This document shows, in pieces, positions 25,189-34,176 of a DNA stretch of 64,000 bases (its first letter is position 1; each line of letters starts with the position of its first letter). Made by a program: the position numbers and the translations under genes. This DNA is from Polyangiaceae bacterium. GTDB taxonomy: Bacteria; Myxococcota_A; Polyangia; Polyangiales; Polyangiaceae. The stretch covers positions 2,108,001-2,172,000 of the forward strand of contig JADJRH010000001.1 in assembly GCA_016712345.1 (NCBI GenBank). The letters are read 5' to 3'. A model generated the notes under the pieces. The model saw nothing but the letters and a program-made list of their open reading frames with translations. It had not been told where the DNA came from and made no database searches.

Positions 25189-26206
25189 CTACTCGAAATA
25201 GACCGGCGTGCCTTGAAGGAGTTCAAGGATGAGCTGAGGAAAGAAGCGCTCGGCGTTGTCAAGGAACGAGCGGATGAAGTAGCCAAGGTCGGTCAGCTGA
25301 AAAGTGGCATCATCTAGGAACTCCGGCTCATACCTGCTGATGTTTGACAAGATGAACATCGCGCCTAGATAGGCTGGGAGTCGGCGAAGCAAAGTTACGC
25401 CGCCGCCTTCGCGATGGTCATACCACCACGCGTCGTCACGAAGGCGCAGTTCATGGATCATGTAGCGTCGGCAGAACTCAGCGACGAGATCCTCATGGTC
25501 CACTTGAACTTTCAGACGCAGCGTGAAAGGCCCGTGCAGCTCGCACACGTCCGCCATCCACGGCAACAATTGCTGCCAGTTTGCTGCGAATGTCTGCACG
25601 GTCTCGCCTGGGACATGGAATCGTAATGTGGTCGGTGCCTCACCGCCAAAGTACGCCTGTACTTGAACACGGACGACCGAGCTTTGACCGCTGTTGAGCA
25701 GATAGAAGTCCGCCTGCGACTCGGGAATAACAGCGAATAGGTCGCGCAATGACAAGGTCTTGTTGTCCAGTGCTGCTGACGGAGTACCGATAGATTGTGC
25801 GAATGTGAAAGGTGCCTGCGGAGCCGACCTCGGCCTTGCACTCCAGGATGGTAGATCCTGCGCGGTAGCGGAGCCCATGAGTAGGGGAACCAAAATCGCC
25901 ACGAACGGGGAGCATGATGCCCCGCGCCAAGTTCAGCATGGCGTAATATAGTAGGAGTGGCTTCGTCAGGGCTGAGGCATCGCGGGCCGCACGTCGAAGT
26001 TCAATGGCTTGTCGGAGCTTCAAGCTCGCGGGGCGGACGACGGTGGCTTTGTGCCCTCTGGACAACGCCATTCGCTTCAAGTTGTCGACGGTACCGGTAC
26101 GCTCGATCTGGCGCCACACGCACTCAAGTGGGTCCGAGGACCGGAAGACAATGCCTCGTTGGAAGGAACCGGGGTAGGGAACTGGTGCCCATTCTGCGTC
26201 CATCAT
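25189..26206 (-). pseudogene. YaaC-like gene with a frameshift
   Basis: Frame 1 runs from ATG 26206 through LECVWRQIERTG, ASLKLRQAIELRRAARD and LLLYYAMLNLARGIM to about 25850. The protein-like sequence then continues in another frame as AALDNKTLSLRDLFAVIPES, FLDDATFQLTDLGYFIRSF and LELLQGTPVYFE to 25189. Joined, the product is about 338 residues, close to the usual YaaC length, and the LYYAMLNLARG helix matches what I recall of that family. The switch lies between about 25800 and 25870. It is either a true frameshift or a sequencing error. YaaC has no firmly established biochemical role. Confidence 0.6.
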
Positions 26207-26266
26207 CTCTTACTTGCTCTCACGAAAAGTGATGTCCCGCATCGGATGGCTTCTGCAGGGTGGCCC

Positions 26267-26330
26267 GCCGAACGGGTTGCCGATGAGCCGCGGACGCGCA
26301 GCGGCCGTCGGATCCATCGGCTTGTTCGGC
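26267..26330 (-). other. attC-like recombination site II
   Basis: A 64-bp imperfect palindrome. The outer boxes GCCGAAC and GTTCGGC pair perfectly over 7 bp, and the inner boxes GCCGATG and CATCGGC pair perfectly over 7 bp. Spacers of unequal length (TT against GGGTT) and extrahelical bases between the next paired blocks give the asymmetry typical of attC sites. It lies 110 bp downstream of the PD-(D/E)XK-like gene and 61 bp upstream of the YaaC-like gene. Confidence 0.7.
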
Positions 26331-26440
26331 GGCGCTCGGACACCGAGCATAGTCGACGGAACTTGGAGCGCCTATCCGCCGCCCGGCCTCCACCGCAGGA
26401 AAGCGATGCGATCCGCGCCCGCACCGCGCCCGCTACCCAC

Positions 26441-27148
26441 CTAACGGCCTCGCATCTCAACCCATAGATGAGTCAGCTCAACGCGGCCCGTTCGGGAGTC
26501 CGTGCGCCCATGAGCTGATTTGCAGACGGAAGTCCCCACGGGCCAACTCACGTCAAGCTTCTCGAGCTTATCCGAGGCGTCCCACGAACTCCCATCCTTA
26601 CAGATCGCCCCGATCAATTGCTCGATCCAGTCGTTGACTCGGGCGAACCATTCCGTCGGGCTCCCGGTCTGCAGATATCCAATCACTGCGCAGATTTCGA
26701 GCTCTGGGCCGTGTAATCCCAACTTGAATCGCTGGATGCCCCCACCTCGCTCCCCGTCGCCGTCATCCCCCGTCACGTATTCCCGCTCGCGCGCCCGCGA
26801 CGGCGCTGGCAACCTCTTGCACTCGAACACGATGAACGGCTCGTAGATAGACGAATACCCCACACCGACCAGCGCATTCGACGGCGTAGCCGATAGATCC
26901 GCCCGATGCATCCCCTTCTGGTGCTCCTCGTGATTGAAGCGGACCAACGAGAACTCGTCGCGCGCTCGGTCATCAAGAAATTTGCAAAGCTGCTCGTTCA
27001 GTTCGGGCTCCGCGTCCCGACGGGGCCTGCTGGTATCGTCACGCCAGCGCGGCAACTGTCCCGACACGAAGGTGATGGTCCGCCGGACCATAGCCCGAGG
27101 AGCGATTCCCTTGGTAATGTTACCTACGGCGTTTCGAGTCCTTGTCAC
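26441..27148 (-). CDS. PD-(D/E)XK-like putative restriction endonuclease
   Basis: About 235 residues. I chose GTG 27148, two bases after the methyltransferase stop and preceded by AAGGG; ATG 27091 is the alternative. The core has an acidic residue in GMHRADLSA, then after about 20 residues the strand FIVFECKRL, whose E-x-K matches the catalytic end of a PD-(D/E)XK nuclease. GGGIQRFKLG and a C-terminal tryptophan-rich helix follow. Its tight coupling to a DNA methyltransferase makes a restriction partner the simplest reading. The family is inferred from one motif only. Confidence 0.6.
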   Translation of the reverse strand: MTRTRNAVGNITKGIAPRAMVRRTITFVSGQLPRWRDDTSRPRRDAEPELNEQLCKFLDDRARDEFSLVRFNHEEHQKGMHRADLSATPSNALVGVGYSSIYEPFIVFECKRLPAPSRAREREYVTGDDGDGERGGGIQRFKLGLHGPELEICAVIGYLQTGSPTEWFARVNDWIEQLIGAICKDGSSWDASDKLEKLDVSWPVGTSVCKSAHGRTDSRTGRVELTHLWVEMRGR

Positions 27149-27149
27149 C

Positions 27150-30017
27150 TCAGTACCCTTGCTCAAGCAGGTCCGCCATCGTGTCGTCAGCGTCTCGAAT
27201 CGCTGCCGTGCAAATCCAATATCGCAGTCGATCGGGCTTGACGATAACCATCGTGTTGCTCTCATAAAATCGAACAACCCGGACGGTGCGCAGCGCATCA
27301 CCCTGTTCGCCGTAAACGAGGCTCTCAAGCGCGTGACGAAGATCGCTCCCAAACGCATCCAATGCTGGTGCGTTGCCGAAACAAAATGGTTGGCAAATGA
27401 GACCCGGAAGCCGAAATTCGGGCAGCTCGCGCAGGTTATCGTAAACGCTACCAAGCAATCGGCAGAACATCTTGGCGTAAGAAGATGTCTGTTCGCTGCT
27501 CGCGGCCTCTTTCAGCAACACGGACTCTTGGCCGAGTCGAATGAAGTCGGTCATGTAGGTCAGCACATCATCTCTTAGTACGTCCTCCCAGAAGCTCAGC
27601 CGCACGCTGGCGACATCCACCGGATATGGAAGGAGACCGATGTCTTGCTTCAAGATAGCAGTGGCCTTTCCCACCAAGGCTTGGGTCCCACGGAGGACGC
27701 ACGCGAATTGGCATGTGCGGTGGTTCTCGCGAAGATACTCATACAGCTTCTTCAGCTCATCCGCCTGGGTTGGGGGCGCGTGGATTCCGACAATCTTGTC
27801 ACGATATGCGAGAAAGCCTTTGGTCCAAAAGGCGATAGGCAGCGTGGCGTGCTCCTTGATTAAGACGAGTGGACTGGAATATCTCGTCTTAGTGTACGCG
27901 GACCGAAAATGCGTGTCGGTCACCGTCGCCAGTTTCGACTCGTCGATGCCTTCAGCCGTGAACGCATCGGTAGGCAGCAGCGTCTTCCCCGTGAGGAACT
28001 TCGCCTCCTCGCGTGGCTCCTCATTGGCGACGATGAAGCCCTCACCGTAGTCCCACCCATGATCGCTCTTGGACGCAACGTACTGCTCAAGGGTGCGTAG
28101 CTGGAGCAATCGCTCCGCAACGCGCGCCAACCGTCCTCCACCGAGGAGGTTGATCCGCCAAATATGGGGGTCGGTCGTCGCCGACGCGTGAGTGACGTCG
28201 TGATTGTCGTAATGATCGAGTTCGAAGCAGATCCGCTGCTCGACGCTGAAGGTTCGGCGAAACGTCAGGTGCGAGATCAATGCTCCTGGATCCGCGGCGG
28301 CGCGCCGAATAAGCAATGCTACGACTTTCGTGTCGGCACGGGCAAAGATCCCACGAATCGACACAAAATCGAGCGCCACCTCGAGTTGCACGCGCTTCAA
28401 CATGCTTGCTCGAAACCGCTCCGGTTTGCTGTTGTACAGAATACCGGCAGGTTGAACCAAGCACAAGCGTCCGCCCTCCGCGAGCAGCACCAACGACGTC
28501 TCAAGAAAGAGGTATGCCGACTGCTTATCTGGCAGCGAACCGCGCTCCCGACGGAAGACGCCATCGATCCGTTGCGCCTGCGGGGTCAGCGCCGCACTGA
28601 AAGGCGGATTGCCCAGCACGATGTCGAAGGGGGCGCCAAGTGGCCCGTGCGGAACGATTGTTGGCTTCGGCCCCTTCACAACGACCAGTTGATCGAAGAA
28701 GTCTCCCGCGATCAAGTTCCTGTCCCGAAGGCGATCGAACTGTAAAGCGCTCCAGATGACCTCGGGCTTCAGCGAATCGCAGATCGCCAGAGCTAGACTG
28801 AACGCGGCGAGGTCCACGGCGCTCGAATCCAGATCGACGCCGAAGATGCTTTCCGACACGATGGATTTCAATAGCCCGACGCTCGGCTTTGCCCAGCCAT
28901 TCCTGCTCCGCCAATGCTGAACTAGTCGTCGAAAGGCGCCGACCAGGAACACCCCAGAGCCGCAGGCGGGATCGAGGATTCGCTCACGTCCGGTCATCTC
29001 ACTGTATGGCATCGCCTGATCGAGCAGCAAAGCGGCCAAAAATGGCGGCGTGTAGACCGCCCCCTGGCCTCCCTTTACGAAGCGTTGATACAGGTGACTA
29101 ACGACTTCCACCGGGAGATGGGAGAAGGAGTATTGCTCCCAAAGAAAGCGCTGACTGTTCAACGTCCGCGCTTCGACGAGGAAGGCAAACTCGCGCAACG
29201 TTTCCGTCGTAAGTTGCGACCGGGCCCCCTGGGGCAGCGCGAACACGTCGCCGTTGAATTTCGCCTCCAGCGCCTCCAGCATCCGGAACACGGGCTCCGG
29301 ATCCGCGGAGCGAAGGACGTCGAAAAAAGTCGGCGCGCCATAGGATCCAAACCAGTTGGGTGGAAACACGCCGCGATCTTCGAGATATTTCACGAGCACA
29401 GTAAGCAGGAGAAGCCGTCGCAGCGCCGGCCGGCTGCTGCCCCCAAGGCTAGCGTCCGCGTCCACGATGGCGCTGATTAACGCAGCATGGGCGGTTTCGC
29501 TTTGGTTGGCCAGAGAGGCGTTTGCCGGGTCGTCCCAGAAGGTTCCATCGGCCAGGCGATAGGCAGCAAACCGCTCACAAAGAGCTGTGTTGATCGCCGC
29601 CGCCGTCCGAACCATCGTGGGGATCGTCTCCGCCGGCTTGTACTCGCACTTCTGGACGTCGTTGGTCCAAAAATCAGGGCCTCGGGCGCAGCTGAGGACA
29701 TCCACGCGCGTCGGCCAAGCGATGTAGATCAGTGGTGCGACGCCGTGACGCCAAAGCTCCTTATGGAGGTCTGCCAGGCGAGCTTGCGTGAACCGCCGCT
29801 TCGTGTTGTCGATGACGTAGGCGGCGACCTGGGATGAGCGGCGATCCGCGAACCGCCGAAAGAAGACGAAATCTACAGAGTTGAACGCCGCCGCGTCTTG
29901 CAGCGCGGAAACCTCGTCGATGCGGTCGACGCGGTGGACGTCGGTTTTCACCGGCTCCAAGCCGTAGACGGCCTCTCCGTCGGGGGAGATGAATTTGACA
30001 GCAGACAGAGGGCGCAT
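27150..30017 (-). CDS. Adenine-type DNA methyltransferase (Eco57I/type IIG-like)
   Basis: 955 residues. The N-terminal about 330 residues (HKELWRHGVAPLIYIAWPTR and a long helical region) precede the SAM-binding motif I LDPACGSGVFLVGA (about 365) and the catalytic motif IV FDIVLGNPPFSA (about 485), the NPPF of N6-adenine methyltransferases. A large C-terminal region, probably target recognition, follows. No PD-(D/E)XK motif is evident at its own N terminus, so cleavage may rest with the downstream gene 26441-27148. The architecture also resembles methylases of BREX or DISARM systems, but no other genes of those systems are nearby. Confidence 0.85.
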   Translation of the reverse strand: MRPLSAVKFISPDGEAVYGLEPVKTDVHRVDRIDEVSALQDAAAFNSVDFVFFRRFADRRSSQVAAYVIDNTKRRFTQARLADLHKELWRHGVAPLIYIAWPTRVDVLSCARGPDFWTNDVQKCEYKPAETIPTMVRTAAAINTALCERFAAYRLADGTFWDDPANASLANQSETAHAALISAIVDADASLGGSSRPALRRLLLLTVLVKYLEDRGVFPPNWFGSYGAPTFFDVLRSADPEPVFRMLEALEAKFNGDVFALPQGARSQLTTETLREFAFLVEARTLNSQRFLWEQYSFSHLPVEVVSHLYQRFVKGGQGAVYTPPFLAALLLDQAMPYSEMTGRERILDPACGSGVFLVGAFRRLVQHWRSRNGWAKPSVGLLKSIVSESIFGVDLDSSAVDLAAFSLALAICDSLKPEVIWSALQFDRLRDRNLIAGDFFDQLVVVKGPKPTIVPHGPLGAPFDIVLGNPPFSAALTPQAQRIDGVFRRERGSLPDKQSAYLFLETSLVLLAEGGRLCLVQPAGILYNSKPERFRASMLKRVQLEVALDFVSIRGIFARADTKVVALLIRRAAADPGALISHLTFRRTFSVEQRICFELDHYDNHDVTHASATTDPHIWRINLLGGGRLARVAERLLQLRTLEQYVASKSDHGWDYGEGFIVANEEPREEAKFLTGKTLLPTDAFTAEGIDESKLATVTDTHFRSAYTKTRYSSPLVLIKEHATLPIAFWTKGFLAYRDKIVGIHAPPTQADELKKLYEYLRENHRTCQFACVLRGTQALVGKATAILKQDIGLLPYPVDVASVRLSFWEDVLRDDVLTYMTDFIRLGQESVLLKEAASSEQTSSYAKMFCRLLGSVYDNLRELPEFRLPGLICQPFCFGNAPALDAFGSDLRHALESLVYGEQGDALRTVRVVRFYESNTMVIVKPDRLRYWICTAAIRDADDTMADLLEQGY

Positions 30018-30341
30018 AGGGCGGCGTAGACGTGAACAGGAGCCACATGCCAGCCGGGCGCTCCCGCGTCAAGTTCTTCCTGAAGAGGACCTTGCTCCAA
30101 GGTTGCTGTGGGGAAGCCTCGCGGTCGGAGGCTCCGTGACCGCGGAGGGGCCCCGGTGCACGATCCACCGGCCGCGTTGGGCACAGGGCGCAGGACGGCG
30201 CCGATGATCGCGTGGAGCGGGCGGCGCGTAGCGGGGGAGAGCGGACCTTCGAGCGCGGCGACGTCGGCGCTCCCTCAAATCGGTACCAGTACTGCAGCGG
30301 GGCGAGCGGCGCTGAGCTCGCGTGGGGCCCCTATCCCCGCC

Positions 30342-30430
30342 GCCGAACGTTGTGTTCAGCTGCGGGTACCTGAGCAAGTGCGCTTGCGCACGCTGCGATG
30401 GTGCCCGTCAGCTGCAACACAGAGTTAGAC
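30342..30430 (-). other. attC-like recombination site I
   Basis: 89 bp. On the minus strand GTCTAAC (30430-30424) and GTTCGGC (30348-30342) are the outer boxes. The arms pair as TGTGTT with AACACA, CAGCTG with CAGCTG, and CGGG with CCCG, and one arm carries two extrahelical bases (G and A) six apart, as in attC sites. The stop codon of the dioxygenase gene lies inside the site, which is common for cassettes. The remaining sequence up to 30017 shows no gene and presumably holds the promoter or leader of the methyltransferase gene. Confidence 0.65.
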
Positions 30431-31397
30431 CGGCCGCTTCGGGGTGTAGCGTGACGACTCGGCGTAGTCGCGCGCGCGCTCTGAGCAAGTGTCGGCTGCG
30501 ATCTGTGAAACCTGTCCGCCCGTGAAGGACACAATGGTTGTTTATAATGCATAAGGAATCTTGTGGCAATGCGGCTTCGAAAATGTTCGCTGAATGCTCC
30601 GCGCAGTCAGCAAAGTTCGATAACGCGGCGAGCAATCGTTCGTTTCCCATCGCCGGATGCAGAGCCAGGCCGGCTCTTATTGTGTCCAGGCGATATCTGA
30701 TTCGGGGGCACCTCGAAATCACGTGACCCCATTGGACCTGATGTGGTCCAAGGTTGCCACTGGCAGAGGCAAAAACGGTGGGGACACGGAATGGTACCGA
30801 GCTGTGGGTGAGTATGTCAAGCATCGCCTGCGCCTTTTCATCAATCCTAATTTCTTCTTCGAGAGCGCGCATGGATAGCAATCTGTTTCGACCTCCTCCA
30901 CAGTTTGCCGGTCGCACAACATATAGAAGAAGGAGGTCCTCAGGCTGCGTGGCAAATTGGTTGTCCGTGTGCAGAGGAGCAGGAAGAGAGTGTTCGGAGT
31001 AAGTTGGTAGATAGTCCGGTGATGACATAACATCCCGAGGTCGAATATCCCACAACGGACGATAGGAGTTGCCGACGTGGCTGGTGGGTTCGGCTATCAT
31101 AGAAGTAAGAAACAGAAGGAATTGCCCGCAAACATCAGGATCATGCGTGGGCCACCCCAGGTCAGTAACAATTAGCCCCTTCCCCTGTCGAGTAACGCTG
31201 TCGAGAATCAAGGTCGCGAAGTTGCGCAATTCTTCGACGCCGCTGACTCCACGGGCGGTCAACAATGAAGTAGTGTTGCTGAAGTCTTCGTTGCAGACCG
31301 GTAGGTGGTTTAAGAGTTGATGAAAAAGCGCCCGCCACTTGTCCGAGCAGCGCAATGACGAAAGCTCCGGTCCTACTCTTACGCGGTTCGGTTCCAT
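30408..31397 (-). CDS. TauD/TfdA-family Fe(II)/2-oxoglutarate dioxygenase
   Basis: 329 residues from ATG 31397, preceded by GGTGAG. The iron-binding motif HTD is in LPAPLHTDNQFATQPEDLLL, followed by the family-typical GGGRNRLLSMRAL. The distal His is in NNHCVLHGRTGF, and the 2-oxoglutarate-binding Arg region is RSRHLLRARARL. Such enzymes hydroxylate, desaturate or cyclise small molecules, as in clavaminate synthase-like tailoring. It is the third gene of a three-gene unit with the FolE2 fusion and the SDR, 4 bases after the former. Confidence 0.82.
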   Translation of the reverse strand: MEPNRVRVGPELSSLRCSDKWRALFHQLLNHLPVCNEDFSNTTSLLTARGVSGVEELRNFATLILDSVTRQGKGLIVTDLGWPTHDPDVCGQFLLFLTSMIAEPTSHVGNSYRPLWDIRPRDVMSSPDYLPTYSEHSLPAPLHTDNQFATQPEDLLLLYVVRPANCGGGRNRLLSMRALEEEIRIDEKAQAMLDILTHSSVPFRVPTVFASASGNLGPHQVQWGHVISRCPRIRYRLDTIRAGLALHPAMGNERLLAALSNFADCAEHSANIFEAALPQDSLCIINNHCVLHGRTGFTDRSRHLLRARARLRRVVTLHPEAAGLTLCCS

Positions 31398-31401
31398 GTG
31401 C

Positions 31402-33417
31402 TCACCGCGACGCCTTCCACAGATCGCCAGCGATTCCTTCAAATTCCGCGGTTACGGAGTGCGGATGTATGCTCTCGTCAAGCCGAACTTGTATGTAAAC
31501 AGAGTCGGTCTCCGAAATGCGTGATGCAGCTGCGAATGCGACCGCACGCACCACATCTTCACAGAATTGCGGACGCTGATGCGCCCTCTGAACGAGCTCG
31601 TGCTCGTCAGGCCGCTTTAGAACCGACTCGCGGACATGGGCGGCGCTGCGGATCGCCTTTAGTAGTTCAAGATAAGATGGTGGGGCGTGGACGGAAGAGA
31701 CCTCGACCAGAAGGTCGCCTGGCTGCGAATGTGTGAACGTCGGGACGGTCATACGAAAGGGCGACCTAGTTCGAACCGATGCAGACTGGAGAAGCTCACG
31801 CTGGGCCAGGAGCCGGCTGTACTGAAGGGTACACGGGCAGGCAGTCATCACCCCGATGCTCAGGCTGACCGAGCAACGACTTGCTTCCGTGCGCGACACC
31901 TTGGTTTTTGCGCGAAGACGTACGGTCTGGCTTGAACTCTTGCCGGTGATACTCGCGTTGGTAGAAACGATGTGCTCAACCTCTATCGACGCATCAGCCT
32001 GATCTTGACCCTGGCCTTCAAGGATCGCATTGGCCAACCAGGTTGCCGCCTCGGAGATGGAAGGCCATTGGCGTTGCGACAATGCATTGATGCTCTCCTG
32101 GAAACGGCTCATGTGGACACCGCGCTGTGTAGACTTCAGCGAACACGTCACGGATACCGTTGCGACGGACGAAGTCGCATGAGAATGGTCGAAGGGGCTC
32201 GCGTAGGTAAGTTGTGTCTTCGCGGCGGCGGTACCTACCCGACTCAATGGAAGAGCAAGAGTAGGAGAGTAGTTAGGCACATCGGTAGATGGATCCAGGG
32301 ACAGCGTTTCGATATGGTCCGCATACAACTGAAGCACGACGGACCGACCGGCGAACATACCCTCCGTGTCGGCACAGGCTTCTGCAACGTTCGCCCCGAG
32401 GAGGTATGCCGCGGGGAGGCCGGGAAGACCATGGAATTCATCGGTGAAGGCAAGTACTTGTCTCGGAATGCCGGTGCGGCGTAGTGTGATTTCACGCCAC
32501 CTATCGGGCTGCTCTCCCTCCGCATGCACGGCAACGTCATAGTCAATACGAAGGGAACGTTCCAAGAGTCCGACAAGTAGCCACGTGACAAGCGCGTCTT
32601 TGTCGAGTTCCGTATGCTCAGGCCTCGAGAACTGTTCACGCTCCTCGGTAAGTAAGTCGAGGTATTTGCATTCTGCCAGAATTGCGAGTGACTCCATTTG
32701 GCACAGCCATATGGGATCGTTCTGTCGCTGAGAGCCTGGATAGGCAGCCATGTGGTAGAGGTGTGTCGCATCATGGATCAAGCGCCACACGGTGCTTCTG
32801 GAACGGCTGCATTCCCGATCGTCGAGGGAAATGAGCAGCGCAACCTCGTCGCCGTATCGATACCATCTGCGCCAGCAAGCGCTGGCCCAATCAGTCTGGA
32901 TGACTTTGAATGCTTTCTCAGGAGGCAATAATGGTGAACCGAAGAGTCTAGGTAGAATTTGCCAACTCCAGCCCCGAAGCTGATCGAAGAAGTGTTCCGG
33001 CAGGCCGGCGTCTCGACGATCGAGAACATCTAGCGTGTTCGCCAGGCCTGAAGTGTTACAGTCGAGATGACTGCAAAGCTTATCAAGCCACTCATTAGAG
33101 TCACAGCGCGTTCGAGACCATCGGTGCCGAAGCGATAGATCAAGAACTGGTTTGGGCGGCGAAGAGAACGTCTTGCTTGGGTTACTGGTGAGACGGCGCC
33201 CAATGAGCCCTTCAATCCGCCGCTGTGCTGCTTGGGCACCGGCCCCTTCGGAAGCGTTCAATATTCGTTCAACAAACTCGATTCTAGGCAGGGCGTTCTC
33301 AAGGAGGCCCTCTGCGACAACATCGACCATAGCACGAGCGGCCCAAGCGCCGCCCCAAGTCAAGAGGTCTTCAACTGTCTGCAGTTTAGTGGCTTTTTCA
33401 AAAGTCGCGATGGTCAT
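31402..33417 (-). CDS. Unknown domain fused to GTP cyclohydrolase IB (FolE2-like)
   Basis: 671 residues. The C-terminal about 260 residues carry FolE2 hallmarks: QRGVHMSRFQE (431-441), the zinc/catalytic CPC in MTACPCT (527-529), LLKRPDE-type VLKRPDE (599-605), FCEDVVRAVA, and SIHPHS (649-654). The enzyme class converts GTP to 7,8-dihydroneopterin triphosphate, or a cyclic phosphate in MptA. The N-terminal about 390 residues are unrecognised; HDATHLYH (215-222), next to a tryptophan-rich stretch, looks like a metal-binding site, and FHGLPGLPAAYLLG follows. FolE2 proteins are normally about 260-300 residues and not fused. The gene overlaps the SDR stop by four bases. Confidence 0.8.
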   Translation of the reverse strand: MTIATFEKATKLQTVEDLLTWGGAWAARAMVDVVAEGLLENALPRIEFVERILNASEGAGAQAAQRRIEGLIGRRLTSNPSKTFSSPPKPVLDLSLRHRWSRTRCDSNEWLDKLCSHLDCNTSGLANTLDVLDRRDAGLPEHFFDQLRGWSWQILPRLFGSPLLPPEKAFKVIQTDWASACWRRWYRYGDEVALLISLDDRECSRSRSTVWRLIHDATHLYHMAAYPGSQRQNDPIWLCQMESLAILAECKYLDLLTEEREQFSRPEHTELDKDALVTWLLVGLLERSLRIDYDVAVHAEGEQPDRWREITLRRTGIPRQVLAFTDEFHGLPGLPAAYLLGANVAEACADTEGMFAGRSVVLQLYADHIETLSLDPSTDVPNYSPTLALPLSRVGTAAAKTQLTYASPFDHSHATSSVATVSVTCSLKSTQRGVHMSRFQESINALSQRQWPSISEAATWLANAILEGQGQDQADASIEVEHIVSTNASITGKSSSQTVRLRAKTKVSRTEASRCSVSLSIGVMTACPCTLQYSRLLAQRELLQSASVRTRSPFRMTVPTFTHSQPGDLLVEVSSVHAPPSYLELLKAIRSAAHVRESVLKRPDEHELVQRAHQRPQFCEDVVRAVAFAAASRISETDSVYIQVRLDESIHPHSVTAEFEGIAGDLWKASR

Positions 33418-34127
33418 TTGAGGATCTCGCTAGGGTCGGTTGCTGCGAGTGTTGCCATTGTCATTGCGTCCAAGCGTGTCAGCAGATCCCGGTCCATTGG
33501 CGCAACGTAGCGCGGTGCGCCCGCCAAGACGGCAGAGACAAGTTCTGGGGCTACCAGCCTGGGGTCGACTGCTCGGGTGGGACGCGGCGCACGCGCTGCT
33601 GCATGAAAGGTGGTCTGCAGTTGACCTGGGTAACAAATGGTGACGGTTAACTTGCGTTCCTTCATCAGAGGCGCAGTGGACCAGATGAAGTGTTCGACAG
33701 CCGTCTTGCACGCAGCGTATACGGCCCACCTTCCAGCAGGAAGGCGCGAAGAAAGCGAGGAAATCCAGCCTATTCTGCCTCCTGGTGGCAGCTTATGAGC
33801 GGCTTGTAAGAGCCAGGCTATTGGTGCAACGGCGTCGATATTAAATAGCGACTGGAGGTCCTCGTAGGCAACCGAAAGATCGGCAGGCAAGTAGAGTCCT
33901 GCGGCAGCTACCAAGAACAGGTTGTTGGGTGCCAGTTCATCGAAGGCCGAGGTAATGGACAGTGGGTCGCTCGCGTCGGCACACCGATATTGTGCATTTC
34001 GTGGTATAGAGTGCAACTGGTCGAGAGGACGTCGCCCCATCATGATCAGTTCGTGGTTCAATTCGGAAAGTTGTGTACCAATGGCGAGGCCCAAACCGGA
34101 GGAGCCGCCAACGACTAGTGTGCGCAT
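33414..34127 (-). CDS. Short-chain dehydrogenase/reductase
   Basis: 237 residues from ATG 34127. The NAD(P)-binding motif is VVGGSSGLGLAIG (about 5-17), with the basic GRRPLD suggesting NADPH. NNLFLVAAAG stands in place of the usual NNAG, then the catalytic Ser in WISSLSSR and the YxxxK motif in YAACKTAVEH. Pteridine and sepiapterin reductases belong to this superfamily, which would suit a neighbour that makes dihydroneopterin triphosphate, but the sequence alone does not fix the substrate. It is the first gene of the unit, 55 bp after the cassette start. Confidence 0.85.
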   Translation of the reverse strand: MRTLVVGGSSGLGLAIGTQLSELNHELIMMGRRPLDQLHSIPRNAQYRCADASDPLSITSAFDELAPNNLFLVAAAGLYLPADLSVAYEDLQSLFNIDAVAPIAWLLQAAHKLPPGGRIGWISSLSSRLPAGRWAVYAACKTAVEHFIWSTAPLMKERKLTVTICYPGQLQTTFHAAARAPRPTRAVDPRLVAPELVSAVLAGAPRYVAPMDRDLLTRLDAMTMATLAATDPSEILK

Positions 34128-34176
34128 AAAGTGGGTTTCATTCTGGTTGAGGTCTTGGTGACTCGGCACTCTCTCG

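Noticed and set aside
26435..26450. GTTAGGT core at the end of the PD-(D/E)XK-like gene as an attC box
   Set aside because: No partner box or inverted arms occur within 150 bp on either side; the better site is at 26267-26330.
27150..30017. BREX or DISARM defence system
   Set aside because: Only a methyltransferase with similar architecture is present; no pglZ, brxC, drmA/B or other system genes are nearby.
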